Positions 18,499 to 26,775 of a stretch of DNA of 48,961 bases are shown here, piece after piece. The translations under genes were made by a program, and so were the position numbers. The stretch covers positions 1-48,961 of the forward strand of contig JALCBR010000026.1 of the NCBI GenBank assembly GCA_028066245.1. The letters run 5' to 3'. The number at the start of each line of letters is the position of its first letter. Position 1 is the stretch's first letter. The notes under the pieces are model-generated. The model had not been told where the DNA came from and did not search any database. It saw nothing but the letters and a program-made list of their open reading frames with translations. This stretch comes from Pirellulales bacterium. Lineage in GTDB: Bacteria; Planctomycetota; Planctomycetia; Pirellulales; S012-138.

Positions 18499-19980
18499 AT
18501 GCCCAACGCCGATTCACAACTCCTGCTGCGGCAACTGGCTGGTGAAGACGCAACTGCGGAACAAGAACTCTTTACGCGATACGCCGAGCGGATCCGCGCA
18601 TTGGCCGCAACGAAGCTTTCTCGACATGCAGCCGCCGACACGGATGCTGAAGACATCACGCAGTCCGCGTTGCAGTGCTTTTTTGCTGGTGCAAGAGATG
18701 GTCGATGGACCTATACAAACCCGGGCGACTTATGGCGGTTGCTCGCCGGAATCGTCATCAATAAATGCAAAGCATTCCACCGCCGGCAAATGACTCTGAG
18801 ACGGGACATCCGTCGAGAGCGGCCGCTCAACGTTAGACAGGGTCTGAGCAACGTGGAGTTGAGCCCCCCCGCCAGCCACCCCTCAGATCGCGTCTTGCTG
18901 TGGGAGGCAGCCAGCGTGATCTTTCGCGCGCTCAGCAGCGAGGAACACGAGTTGGTCAAGCTGAAACTCGGCAGCGCCAGCACGGAAGAAATTTCACAAG
19001 CTCTGAACGTGTCTGTCCGCAGCGCGCGCCGTAAGCTGGCCGCGTTGGAACAGAAACTCCGGGAGGTTTTGTCTTCATCGTACGTTGTTACACAGCCGGC
19101 AATCTCACCTAGTGAAGGCGAGGCGGACCAGTCGGATTTCGCGGACGCTTTAGACCAACTCTTCCAACAAGTTGGCAAATTGCGCTACCAGGACTTGCTG
19201 CTGGAACAGCTCGTCGGCTCAGGCGGAATGGGCAAGGTTTTTCGCGCGGTTCTCACAACAAGCGGAGAAACCGTTGCGGTCAAAGCGCTCGCCCGGCGGC
19301 ATCACTCCAATCCCGCAGCAGTGACAGCGTTCCTGAATGAAGTCTCGCTGATGGCACAAATCAACCACCCAGGAATCGTTGCACTCCGAGGGCTGGGACA
19401 ATTCCCGGCTGGGGGGCTCTTTCTGGTGATGGACTTCGTTCGTGGAGAGAACCTTGGGCAGCGGATCGAACGCGCCCCACTTCCGCCTCCAAAAGCGCTG
19501 CAAATTGCCCTCGACGTGGCCAGATCGCTGCATGCTGCTCACACCAGCGGCGTTGTTCACTGTGACTTGAAGCCTGCCAACATTCTGCTTTCAAAGGGAG
19601 GACGAACCTTGGTGACGGATTTCGGCTTCGCGCGGCTGATCGCTCCGCATCGTTTGGGCATGCCGGACCTTCCGCTCAGATTCGCTCCGCTGGGCGGGAC
19701 GCCGGAATTCGCCGCGCCGGAACAATTGGATGGTTTGCCAGACTCACTTGCGCCAACGGTCGACATCTACGCCTTGGGAAAGGTCCTGATGGCGATGTTG
19801 TTGCGTCGCGTTCCCGCGACACACCAGGAAACCCGCGCGGCCCTCGCTGAACTTCAAGGTGCGCCGCGTGCGATCTGTGGGCGGTGCACAAAGGCAAATC
19901 CGGCCGCCCGATATTCTTCCGTCAAAGAATGCGCAGACCAATTGCACAGTGCGTTGCAGAGGATCGACGCCTCGCCTTGA
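18499..19980 (+). CDS. ECF-type sigma factor fused to Ser/Thr protein kinase
   Basis: A single open frame of 493 residues from ATG 18499. Residues ~10-95 look like sigma region 2 (EQELFTRYAERIRALAATKL, then DAEDITQSALQCFF with the conserved DxxQ-like helix, and LWRLLAGIVINKCK). Residues ~135-192 look like region 4, with the helix-turn-helix EEISQALNVSVRSARRKL. After a ~35-residue linker comes a Hanks-type kinase: Gly loop GSGGMG (240-245), Lys262, Glu281, catalytic loop HCDLKPAN (His354, Asp356, Asn361), DFG 374-376 and APE 406-408, then VDIYALG. All catalytic residues are intact. The HRD arginine is replaced by Cys (non-RD kinase). Its C-terminal subdomains are short, ending ~60 residues after the last clear motif. 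Planctomycetes often place STK genes beside ECF genes; here they are one protein. Signal and target promoters unknown. Confidence 0.88.
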   Translation: MPNADSQLLLRQLAGEDATAEQELFTRYAERIRALAATKLSRHAAADTDAEDITQSALQCFFAGARDGRWTYTNPGDLWRLLAGIVINKCKAFHRRQMTLRRDIRRERPLNVRQGLSNVELSPPASHPSDRVLLWEAASVIFRALSSEEHELVKLKLGSASTEEISQALNVSVRSARRKLAALEQKLREVLSSSYVVTQPAISPSEGEADQSDFADALDQLFQQVGKLRYQDLLLEQLVGSGGMGKVFRAVLTTSGETVAVKALARRHHSNPAAVTAFLNEVSLMAQINHPGIVALRGLGQFPAGGLFLVMDFVRGENLGQRIERAPLPPPKALQIALDVARSLHAAHTSGVVHCDLKPANILLSKGGRTLVTDFGFARLIAPHRLGMPDLPLRFAPLGGTPEFAAPEQLDGLPDSLAPTVDIYALGKVLMAMLLRRVPATHQETRAALAELQGAPRAICGRCTKANPAARYSSVKECADQLHSALQRIDASP

Positions 19981-20142
19981 TGATTGCACAAACTAGCGTC
20001 GCGCCTTGGTGCAATCCCGTTGGATTTGCGGTGACCAGCCGTTCTCGGATTTGGGAACAGAATGCGTTATGGTTGCTCCACGGATGTGCTGTCTGCGTTG
20101 GCGCAGACTCTAGCTGCCAGATTTCATACTGAAGAATCAGCC

Positions 20143-20841
20143 ATGACCAACGACCGTGATCGTGTGACGTCGGCCCTGCGAGAAACTCTGGATGATCACC
20201 GGCTCAGTCGCACGGAGCGACGAGCCTTAAGCGCGCTGTTGTCAGAAGCCGATCCGGACGGCGCGCGGCGAGCCGAGTTTCGCGCTGCTGCCTTTGATCT
20301 TGCTCGGGCGGAATTGATCAGCCCAGAGGCAATCTCTGTCTTGGATTGGCTGGAGGCAACTGTCAAAGCCTTGGTTCCGCGTGACGGCCATGACGCAGGC
20401 AGAAACAATCGCCCGGAAGCGTACTTTAGCCCAGAAGATGAGTGCCCTGGGCGGATTGCCGGTTTGATGCAGAGCGCCCAAAAAACCGTGGATATCTGCG
20501 TGTTCACGATTACAGACAACCGGATTGCCGATGCGATTGTGGCGGCCCAACGTCGCGGCATCCGTGTGCGGATCATGACTGATGACGGCAAGGCCGGCGA
20601 TATCGGCTCAGACGTGCATGATCTTCGCGACGCCGGTATCGCCGTGCGCATGGACCGCAGTGGATACCACATGCATCACAAGTACGCCATCTTTGATGAA
20701 GACCGCGTGCTGACCGGAAGCTACAACTGGACACGAAGCGCGGCAGAACACAACGAAGAGAACTTCGTCGTTGTCTATGATGACCGCCTGGTGCGGCAGT
20801 TCGTACGACATTTTGAATCGCTTTGGAAGCGATGGGATTGA
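20143..20841 (+). CDS. Single-HKD phospholipase D-like nuclease
   Basis: Encodes 232 residues from ATG 20143, with no signal peptide. Residues ~1-80 form an Arg/Ala-rich helical region (LSRTERRALSALLSEADPDG) of unknown role. Residues ~92-232 are a PLD fold with one HKD motif: His178, Lys180 and Asp185 in HMHHKYAIFDEDRVLTGSYN. It ends with the family's NEENFVVV stretch and a C-terminal helix. Proteins with one HKD, such as the Nuc endonuclease, act as dimers that form one active site and cleave phosphodiester bonds. The substrate could be nucleic acid or phospholipid. It lies 162 bp after the sigma-kinase gene on the same strand and converges on the membrane sigma gene. Confidence 0.88.
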   Translation: MTNDRDRVTSALRETLDDHRLSRTERRALSALLSEADPDGARRAEFRAAAFDLARAELISPEAISVLDWLEATVKALVPRDGHDAGRNNRPEAYFSPEDECPGRIAGLMQSAQKTVDICVFTITDNRIADAIVAAQRRGIRVRIMTDDGKAGDIGSDVHDLRDAGIAVRMDRSGYHMHHKYAIFDEDRVLTGSYNWTRSAAEHNEENFVVVYDDRLVRQFVRHFESLWKRWD

Positions 20842-20884
20842 CTCAAGAACGACCTAGCTCGTTGTCGTGCTGTGCGTGACTTGG

Positions 20885-22453
20885 CTACTTGATCGTTCCC
20901 CGCCCGTTGGCTGCGCCAGGCTGCTTGACTTCAAATTCCAAGTCGCCTGTTTGCAAGAACCCTGTCCATCCTTGGTCGCCACCGGTGCTAACATCGGGAA
21001 TCCGTAGTTGGAACGCAGCCTTGTATTTTCCGGGGGTGAGCGTGGGGACGTAGACCACGGGGTGTTTGAAGTCTGCGGATTTCATACGGCCGCCAGCAAT
21101 CCCGATGGGACCGGAATCAATCACGGCCTGTTCACCGGGCGCCAGTTTGTAGCGCTTGATGCGTGGAATGCCGGAATACCAGTTGGTCGAAATCTTGTCG
21201 ACGGGTTTGCCATCTGCTCCGGCGACAAAGATACGATCATCCTCGCGCCATTGGGCGCTCTCAAACTCAACTGGCTTGTCGGAAACGTTGCGAATCACAA
21301 ATTCGAAATCGATCGTGTCGCCGAACTCGAATGGCCCAGCCTGTGTTTTATCTTTCAATCGCAATGCCGCTTGCAGGCCGTCCACCTTTTTTCCCCAAGC
21401 CGGTTCGCCGGGGTGAATTTTTTTCTTCTGCTGATCGGATTGATCTTGGCCGTTGGCATTGCTTGCTTGAGAGAGACTCGTGCTGACAAAAACGTCTGCG
21501 GTTTGGCCAGCTGCACTGATCGGATCACTACTAAGGAGTGTAGGACTCGCTGCGACTTGCCCCGGCCCCTCGCTTTGTGCCACAGCTGAACCCATAGCCA
21601 CCCATGCGCAGGCGAGCCCTAACATGACTACAAGCGCGTGGCGAATTGTCGTCGTGAGAGTCATCGATTGAATCACTCCATGAGCGAGTGTGTGAGGAAT
21701 CGCGGCGGCAGCCTCGCTGGCAGCCAAACCCGCTTGGACATGAAACACTGTTTGTGTGCAGGTGTCCGCCAGATGAACCAGCTCAGTCGCGCTCACCCAG
21801 ACCGATTGTTGATGGGGCAAGGCCGTCAGGGCGGCCAGCGAAGCTCCGCAAAGTGCCAGGCGACGGCGAAGTTGGCCACGAGCTTTCTTCAGCCGACCTT
21901 GAACGACCCCAGGCGTGATGCCCAGCCGGACTGCGGTTTCTGCACGGGTGAGTCCTTCAAAGTACGTTAACAACACGGTGCTTCGTAGCGGTTCGGGAAG
22001 CCGGGCGACAGCTTCGTGCACGGCCGCAAAGTTGGCTTGAGCGGAAATGTTGCGGAGTTCTTCACCAGCTGTTTCGGCAACCACATCCAAGGACTGCATC
22101 TTTCGGTCTTGTCTGCGCTTGCGAGCCCGTAGTGAGATTCTCATTGCCACGCGGTGGAGCCAAGCGGCAAGTCCGTTCGCCCGCTGGATGTGGCCAGACT
22201 TACGGGCAAGCACAAAGAAGGTTGCTTGAAAAGCGTCCTCCGCGTCAGCTTCGCTCTGGAGCACGCTACGGCACACCGACATCACAATCCGACCGTGCCG
22301 CAAGACCAACAGGCGAAACGCCTCCTGGCGAGCGGATTCGGGAGAGCCTTCGCTGATACTTGACGTTTCCGTCAACTTGCGGAGGTCTTCTGAGGGTAGT
22401 TCTCCGCGGAAAGTGGCCAGCAATTCGGCGTCACTGAGGTTGGCTCGCGACAT
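20885..22453 (-). CDS. Membrane-tethered ECF sigma factor with C-terminal outer domain
   Basis: Encodes 522 residues from ATG 22453; an in-frame TTG 30 bp upstream is the only alternative. Residues ~40-115 are sigma region 2 (FRLLVLRHGRIVMSVCRSVL, DAEDAFQATFFVLARK, LAAWLHRVAMR) and ~145-200 are region 4 (ARLPEPLRSTVLLTYFEGLT with HTH RAETAVRLGITPGVVQGRLKK). A helical linker with many Ala leads to one hydrophobic span at ~271-293 (HALVVMLGLACAWVAMGSAV). Beyond it lies a Ser/Gln-rich spacer and a beta-rich domain from ~355 (GDTIDFEFVIRNVSDKPVEF), reminiscent of BsuPI-like Ig folds. The sigma part would face the cytoplasm and the beta domain the other side. ECFs with such tails are known in Planctomycetes. 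No anti-sigma gene is adjacent. Confidence 0.88.
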   Translation of the reverse strand: MSRANLSDAELLATFRGELPSEDLRKLTETSSISEGSPESARQEAFRLLVLRHGRIVMSVCRSVLQSEADAEDAFQATFFVLARKSGHIQRANGLAAWLHRVAMRISLRARKRRQDRKMQSLDVVAETAGEELRNISAQANFAAVHEAVARLPEPLRSTVLLTYFEGLTRAETAVRLGITPGVVQGRLKKARGQLRRRLALCGASLAALTALPHQQSVWVSATELVHLADTCTQTVFHVQAGLAASEAAAAIPHTLAHGVIQSMTLTTTIRHALVVMLGLACAWVAMGSAVAQSEGPGQVAASPTLLSSDPISAAGQTADVFVSTSLSQASNANGQDQSDQQKKKIHPGEPAWGKKVDGLQAALRLKDKTQAGPFEFGDTIDFEFVIRNVSDKPVEFESAQWREDDRIFVAGADGKPVDKISTNWYSGIPRIKRYKLAPGEQAVIDSGPIGIAGGRMKSADFKHPVVYVPTLTPGKYKAAFQLRIPDVSTGGDQGWTGFLQTGDLEFEVKQPGAANGRGTIK

Positions 22454-22605
22454 TTCGATAATTTGCGCGCTTTGCACGTTCAATTTCTAACAACGTCACA
22501 AAGAGAGAGACTTATGACGCCATGATCGGGTCAAGAATTCGCACAAAATTTTAGAAGTCAGTCCGCGATGACCAAATCGCGATCAATGCGGTCGGGAATC
22601 CCGCC

Positions 22606-23613
22606 CTATGTTCGCCATTTCTTGGCAAGCCAAGTGAGAAAATCGTGAGGCTGCTTCGCGTAGAGATCACGTCCAATCTGCAGTGCATGCTTTCTCAATC
22701 GAGCAGACTGTTTTTTCAGGATCGCGCGAACGACATGCTTTTCTTGCGCGGTGACCAAATCGTGAGGAACAGCACAGAGGAATTGACCAAGCACGGACAA
22801 GTCATGATCATCGCCCAGGAGTTCGCCCAATTGCTCAGCTTGTTTGCGTAGACGCTGCATCCGCTGCCGGGAAAACTCCCAAAGCAATTGCGCGTGGTAG
22901 CCTAGGTTTTTGACCTGCTTGCGCCATGCATGGAATGAGCTTGCCAACTGTTCTTCCGGGACGTTCTCATTCTTGACGTTTGCGATGGCATCCTTCATTC
23001 GCTTGCGTCCCGCTCGATACGTCCGCTCCAATCCAGCAAACAAGATCCTCTCCTGCATGCTTGCCCCGTTGTTCGAGGCGGTGTTTCCGGTATGGCAAGC
23101 AACGTTGGCATCGCGCTCATTGGCAACGGCGGTGGAGAAGTTCCAATCGCTCAGCCGGTCTCGGGCACATTCGATCACCTGGCGAAATTCACGCAAGCGT
23201 TGGGCAGGATGTTCGTCACCGGAAGGTCTTGCCTGCTTCTCGGCCGTTTGCTTGATGGCATGGCGAATTCGCGTGCAAGCTTCTTTGGATAAGCGGCGCC
23301 GCATGCGAGACTTGAGCTTGGCCAGCGTTTTGGAGCAAACGTCGGCATCGCGCCGCGAAGAGAAACGTTTGGCGGCGTCCTTGAAGCATGTGGATTCAAC
23401 CTTGGCCCGTTCCGGCATCCCAGGACCAATCAGTCGCAGCAACGCCCGAATCCGCTTGGTTCGCTTTCGGACCTGGTGAATGACGGATTCTGCCGCCATC
23501 GACGAATCCGCGATCTCGCCGATGGCCGCCTCAATCTCTTCGCGCGCAATGCGACGAACGCTGCCGATCAAGCCGTCTTTCAAGCCATCGTCCGGGCGAA
23601 TGCGAAAAGCCAT
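22606..23613 (-). CDS. CHAD domain protein
   Basis: Encodes 335 residues from ATG 23613. CHAD domains are all-helical, rich in conserved His, Arg and Lys, and bind polyphosphate granules. The two helical halves are visible: VIHQVRKRTKRIRALLRLIG (residues ~45-65), and SSFHAWRKQVKNLGYHAQLL with LGELLGDDHDLSVLGQFL (~225-280). The protein is strongly basic. The domain occupies almost the whole length and no CYTH domain is attached. It lies 122 bp upstream of the membrane sigma gene's start on the same strand, so cotranscription is possible but unproven. A role in polyphosphate binding is inferred from the family. Confidence 0.88.
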   Translation of the reverse strand: MAFRIRPDDGLKDGLIGSVRRIAREEIEAAIGEIADSSMAAESVIHQVRKRTKRIRALLRLIGPGMPERAKVESTCFKDAAKRFSSRRDADVCSKTLAKLKSRMRRRLSKEACTRIRHAIKQTAEKQARPSGDEHPAQRLREFRQVIECARDRLSDWNFSTAVANERDANVACHTGNTASNNGASMQERILFAGLERTYRAGRKRMKDAIANVKNENVPEEQLASSFHAWRKQVKNLGYHAQLLWEFSRQRMQRLRKQAEQLGELLGDDHDLSVLGQFLCAVPHDLVTAQEKHVVRAILKKQSARLRKHALQIGRDLYAKQPHDFLTWLAKKWRT

Positions 23614-24100
23614 GTCCTTCGGCCAAATTGCGGAGGAAACAGAATCCTTTCCCGGAAACCGTGCAGTCTGAAGATGGACTTCACATGCGGTATTCGCAAG
23701 CGCCTCGCAGAAGACAGGAGTCTACCGCGGCCTTGTTCGAGGGTGTTTTTCTGGGCAATACCGCGATTTGGACAAGCTGGAGGTGAGATTCTTCTCGAAT
23801 CAGCCCATTCCCCGTAAATTCCTTGATTTAGTATCTTTACGTAACTACCATCAGGCTTGGAATACGTGTCTTTCTCGTGCTTTGAGAGCCGCTTAGAGCG
23901 TCCGGTAGCACAATGAGCGAGCGTTCCACAGCCTGAAGCATATCCACCGACTTTTTTTCGGCACCTGCCAGCGTCAGGCTATAATCGACGTCACTTCAGT
24001 TTCGCCTGCAAAGCGTTCGCGCAGGCGAGATCTTGCGGTTATGCACATCAGCCCGATCAGGGTACCAGCCAAATTCGTTGGAACGGAGGAGTCGGACATC
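23614..24100. other. Divergent intergenic region with promoter candidate
   Basis: A ~490-bp gap between the CHAD gene (minus) and the DUF1598 gene (plus). No supported ORF. A+T-rich segments occur around 23815-23850 and a T-run at 23952-23958. The best regulatory feature is the TATAAT at 23980-23985 listed separately. Confidence 0.4.
23980..23985 (+). promoter_or_regulatory. Candidate -10 element for the DUF1598 gene
   Basis: A perfect TATAAT lies ~115 bp before the start codon at 24101. A T-run at 23952-23958 is near the -35 position but there is no good TTGACA. An SD-like GGAGGA at 24084-24089 serves the start codon. Confidence 0.35.
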
Positions 24101-25558
24101 ATGCGTCGACTTGGATTCTTGGCGATTGTCGCCTCAGTGATATTGATGGCCTGCTCAATTCCAGCTTCTGCGCAAGTTGGCGGCGGCGGAGGTGGTGACA
24201 CAGGCGGAGGTGCTGGTGGCGGCCAAGGCGGTGGCGGTCAGGGTGGCGGCGGCAATGTCAACGTTGGTACTCAGACAGCCGGCGTGTTGATTGATGCCAA
24301 TGGCGTTATTCAACTTCGCACATATCCTGACCCTGGCTGGCGACTGACCAACCAGAAGATTCGCGCCCAACTCGCCAAGCTGGATGCCGATGTCGCCAAG
24401 CCCAGCAAACTCCGCAAGATCTCGCTTAACCGGCTAGATGCGGCCGTCAAGGCGAAGCTGGCCGCCGGCGAACAACCCGATGAAGTCATGCAATGCTTGG
24501 CCGGGCTGAAGCGGATCAAGTATGTCTTCTTCTATCCCGAATCCAATGACATCGTTATTGCCGGTCCGGCGGAACCTTGGGTGGAAGACCTCGGTGGTCG
24601 CATGTTGGGCATGCACAGTTCACAGCCCGTCTTGCTGCTGGAAGACCTTGCCGTGGCCATGCGGACTTTCTCACCGGATAAGCATGACAATCCATTGGTT
24701 GGGTGCTCCATCGATCCGACGCAAGAAGGTCTGGCTCGCATGCAGCAATTCCTGCGTCAATGGGGCCGACAAGCTGTCCCCGGTCAAGAGTTGATGCTCG
24801 TCCGCGGTATGCAGCAAAGCCTGGGTGATCAGGTCGTTAGCGTGCTCGGCGTTGCACCGACCACGCACATGGCCAAGGTCATGGTTGAAGCAGACTACCG
24901 CATGAAGCTGATTGGCATTGGCCTGGAACACGTTGCGGCCATGCGGAAAAAGACCTACGTTGACCGCGCAACTCCGTCCATGGTCAGTCGCAACGCAATG
25001 GCTCGCTGGTATTTCGTGCCAGATTACGAATGCGTACGAGTAGCCCAAGATGGCTTCGCAATGGAATTGGTCGGCGATGCTGTCAAGCTCGTGGGCGAAG
25101 ATGAATTGGTCAACGCGGATGGGAGCCGGCGCTCAGGAAAGCGCACGAACCGCGCCAGTCAGATGTGGGTCAAAGATTTCACCAAGAACTACCCCCAGAT
25201 GACCTACCCGCTGCCCGTTTTGGCTCAATTGCGAAACTGCATTGACCTGCTCGTCGCCGCGGCGTTCATCAAAGAGCATGACTACTACGGCAAAGCCAAT
25301 TGGCGGCCAGGAGCTTTGCTCAGTGAGCGGGTGCTGTCGGTCGAAAAGTACAACACTCCTAAAGAAGTTGCGACCGCGGTCAACGCCATTTGGAAAAACA
25401 ATACGTTGATGACACCCATCGGTGGCGGTGTGGAAATCCAACCGTTGGAAGCGCTCAAGAACAGCAACCTGATCAATGATAAAAATGGCAGTGTGGCCGC
25501 CACTCGCGACCAGATTGATGTTTCAAATCTCCCCGCCAATCGTTGGTGGTGGGATTGA
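24101..25558 (+). CDS. Secreted DUF1598 protein
   Basis: Encodes 485 residues from ATG 24101, preceded by GGAGGA. Signal peptide ~1-25 (FLAIVASVILMACSI, then PASAQ). A Gly-rich flexible stretch with Gln/Asp/Thr covers ~26-52. The rest is DUF1598, a family typical of Planctomycetes: GVLIDANGVIQLRTYPDPG, KLRKISLNRLDAAV, LAGLKRIKYVFFYPE, DIVIAGPAEPW, VGCSIDPTQEGLARMQQF and VEADYRMKLIGIGLE are characteristic. No catalytic motif is recognised. It should be exported to the periplasm or cell surface. A strong terminator follows, so this is probably a single-gene unit. Confidence 0.9.
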   Translation: MRRLGFLAIVASVILMACSIPASAQVGGGGGGDTGGGAGGGQGGGGQGGGGNVNVGTQTAGVLIDANGVIQLRTYPDPGWRLTNQKIRAQLAKLDADVAKPSKLRKISLNRLDAAVKAKLAAGEQPDEVMQCLAGLKRIKYVFFYPESNDIVIAGPAEPWVEDLGGRMLGMHSSQPVLLLEDLAVAMRTFSPDKHDNPLVGCSIDPTQEGLARMQQFLRQWGRQAVPGQELMLVRGMQQSLGDQVVSVLGVAPTTHMAKVMVEADYRMKLIGIGLEHVAAMRKKTYVDRATPSMVSRNAMARWYFVPDYECVRVAQDGFAMELVGDAVKLVGEDELVNADGSRRSGKRTNRASQMWVKDFTKNYPQMTYPLPVLAQLRNCIDLLVAAAFIKEHDYYGKANWRPGALLSERVLSVEKYNTPKEVATAVNAIWKNNTLMTPIGGGVEIQPLEALKNSNLINDKNGSVAATRDQIDVSNLPANRWWWD

Positions 25559-25603
25559 TCGTGCGTTAAGGACGTTGTCTGAATAAGACAAGCTCCCAAG
25601 GAC

Positions 25604-25641
25604 CAAGGCCACAGGTGATACACCACCTGTGGCCTTGTTTT
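25604..25641 (+). terminator. Rho-independent terminator of the DUF1598 gene
   Basis: The arms caaggccacaggtg and cacctgtggccttg form a perfect 14-bp GC-rich stem with a 6-nt loop, directly followed by TTTT. It sits 45 bp after the stop codon on the coding strand. This is the clearest terminator in the window. Confidence 0.9.
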
Positions 25642-25900
25642 GTTCAGGATGACTGACGGTCCGTGGCGCGCAATCCGCACCCGAGTGTCGCAACTCGTCG
25701 ACCCCGGCAGCCGCGCCTCCTGAAGAATTCAAGCAGTCTTGCTGAACGGTCTCCCGATACCACGTGCCGCGCTCTCACACGTACGTGCGGAACCGGCCGG
25801 CCCCCCTTTGCCAATCTTGCCGCGGCTGAGAGAATGCACGCTGGCGATTAAATTTTGATCGCAGCATTGGTACCTCTCCGCATTCTGACAGCATCCATCT
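25642..25900. other. Intergenic stretch with unexplained GC-rich structured segment
   Basis: 259 bp between the terminator and the permease gene, without a supported ORF. Around 25757-25805 there is a dense cluster of short complementary words (acgtgccgcgc, cacacgtacgtgcgg, ccggccgg). Read on the minus strand it loosely recalls the 3' end of a group II intron (domain V-like CGCACGTACG followed by TGTGAGAG). This resemblance is from memory only. Confidence 0.35.
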
Positions 25901-26737
25901 ATGTATCGGCCCAACTATCTCCGCGTGTTTTTGACGTTCGCCCGCAATAGCTTGGTGCGGGACATGACGTTCCGCGGGAACTTCATCATTGAGAGCATCT
26001 CTTCACTCTCTTGGATGGCGATGAATTTGGGCTTTTACATCCTGATCTTCAATCAGGTTCCTGAGAACGGCGAACTGTCAGGCGGATGGGGTAAATATGA
26101 GTTCTTTGTTTTTCTCTCCACCACGTTGTTCGTCAACAGCGTGGTGCAGGCGTTCTTCATGCCTAACGCCAATGAATTCAGTGAATTGATCCGCACCGGC
26201 GGCTTGGACTTTGCGCTCTTGAAGCCCATTGACACCCAGTTTCTTATTTCGCTGCAGCGGGTGAACTGGTCGTCGTTGTCGAACTTCTTTTTCGCGATCT
26301 GCCTGCTGGTGTACTCGCTGGTCAAGCTGAACTACGTGCCGAGTGTATTGCAGTGTCTGCTGTACCCGTTTTATGTGGCCTGCGGCGTGGCGATTCTCTA
26401 CAGCTTGATGATCACACTTTCCGCAACGAGCGTCTGGTTGGGCCGCAACCAAACGCTGTACGACTTTTGGTTCTACATCACGAACTTCTCACGGTACCCC
26501 ATGGAGATCTATTCCGGACGATTTGGAAGGCCGCTGCAGATCACGTTCACATATCTCATTCCTATCCTGGTGGTGGTGAACGTGCCGGCCAGAATTCTGT
26601 CTCGTCCGCTTAGCGCCGCCAGGACAGAAACCTGGTGGCTGGCCGGTTTCGCCATCTTGGCGACTGTTGGGAGCTTGCTCGCCTCGCGGTGGATTTTCCG
26701 CCGATCTTTGCTAGCTTACCGCAGCGCAAGCAGCTAA
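25901..26737 (+). CDS. ABC-2 family transporter permease
   Basis: Encodes 278 residues from ATG 25901. There are about six hydrophobic segments, at ~30-50, 65-85, 115-135, 140-165, 180-235 (two) and 243-262, the pattern of the ABC-2 permease group formerly called DUF990 (ABC2_membrane_6). Supporting blocks are RGNFIIESISSLSWMAMNLG, ELIRTGGLDFALLKPID and YPMEIYSGRFGRPLQITFTY. The LLKPID/LRPID motif is typical. Such permeases usually work as a pair with a second permease and an ATP-binding subunit; none is found within the window, so the partners must be encoded elsewhere or beyond reach. Substrate unknown. Confidence 0.87.
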   Translation: MYRPNYLRVFLTFARNSLVRDMTFRGNFIIESISSLSWMAMNLGFYILIFNQVPENGELSGGWGKYEFFVFLSTTLFVNSVVQAFFMPNANEFSELIRTGGLDFALLKPIDTQFLISLQRVNWSSLSNFFFAICLLVYSLVKLNYVPSVLQCLLYPFYVACGVAILYSLMITLSATSVWLGRNQTLYDFWFYITNFSRYPMEIYSGRFGRPLQITFTYLIPILVVVNVPARILSRPLSAARTETWWLAGFAILATVGSLLASRWIFRRSLLAYRSASS

Positions 26738-26775
26738 CGAGACGACCTCTCGTAATCTTGGCACTGGACAGAAAC

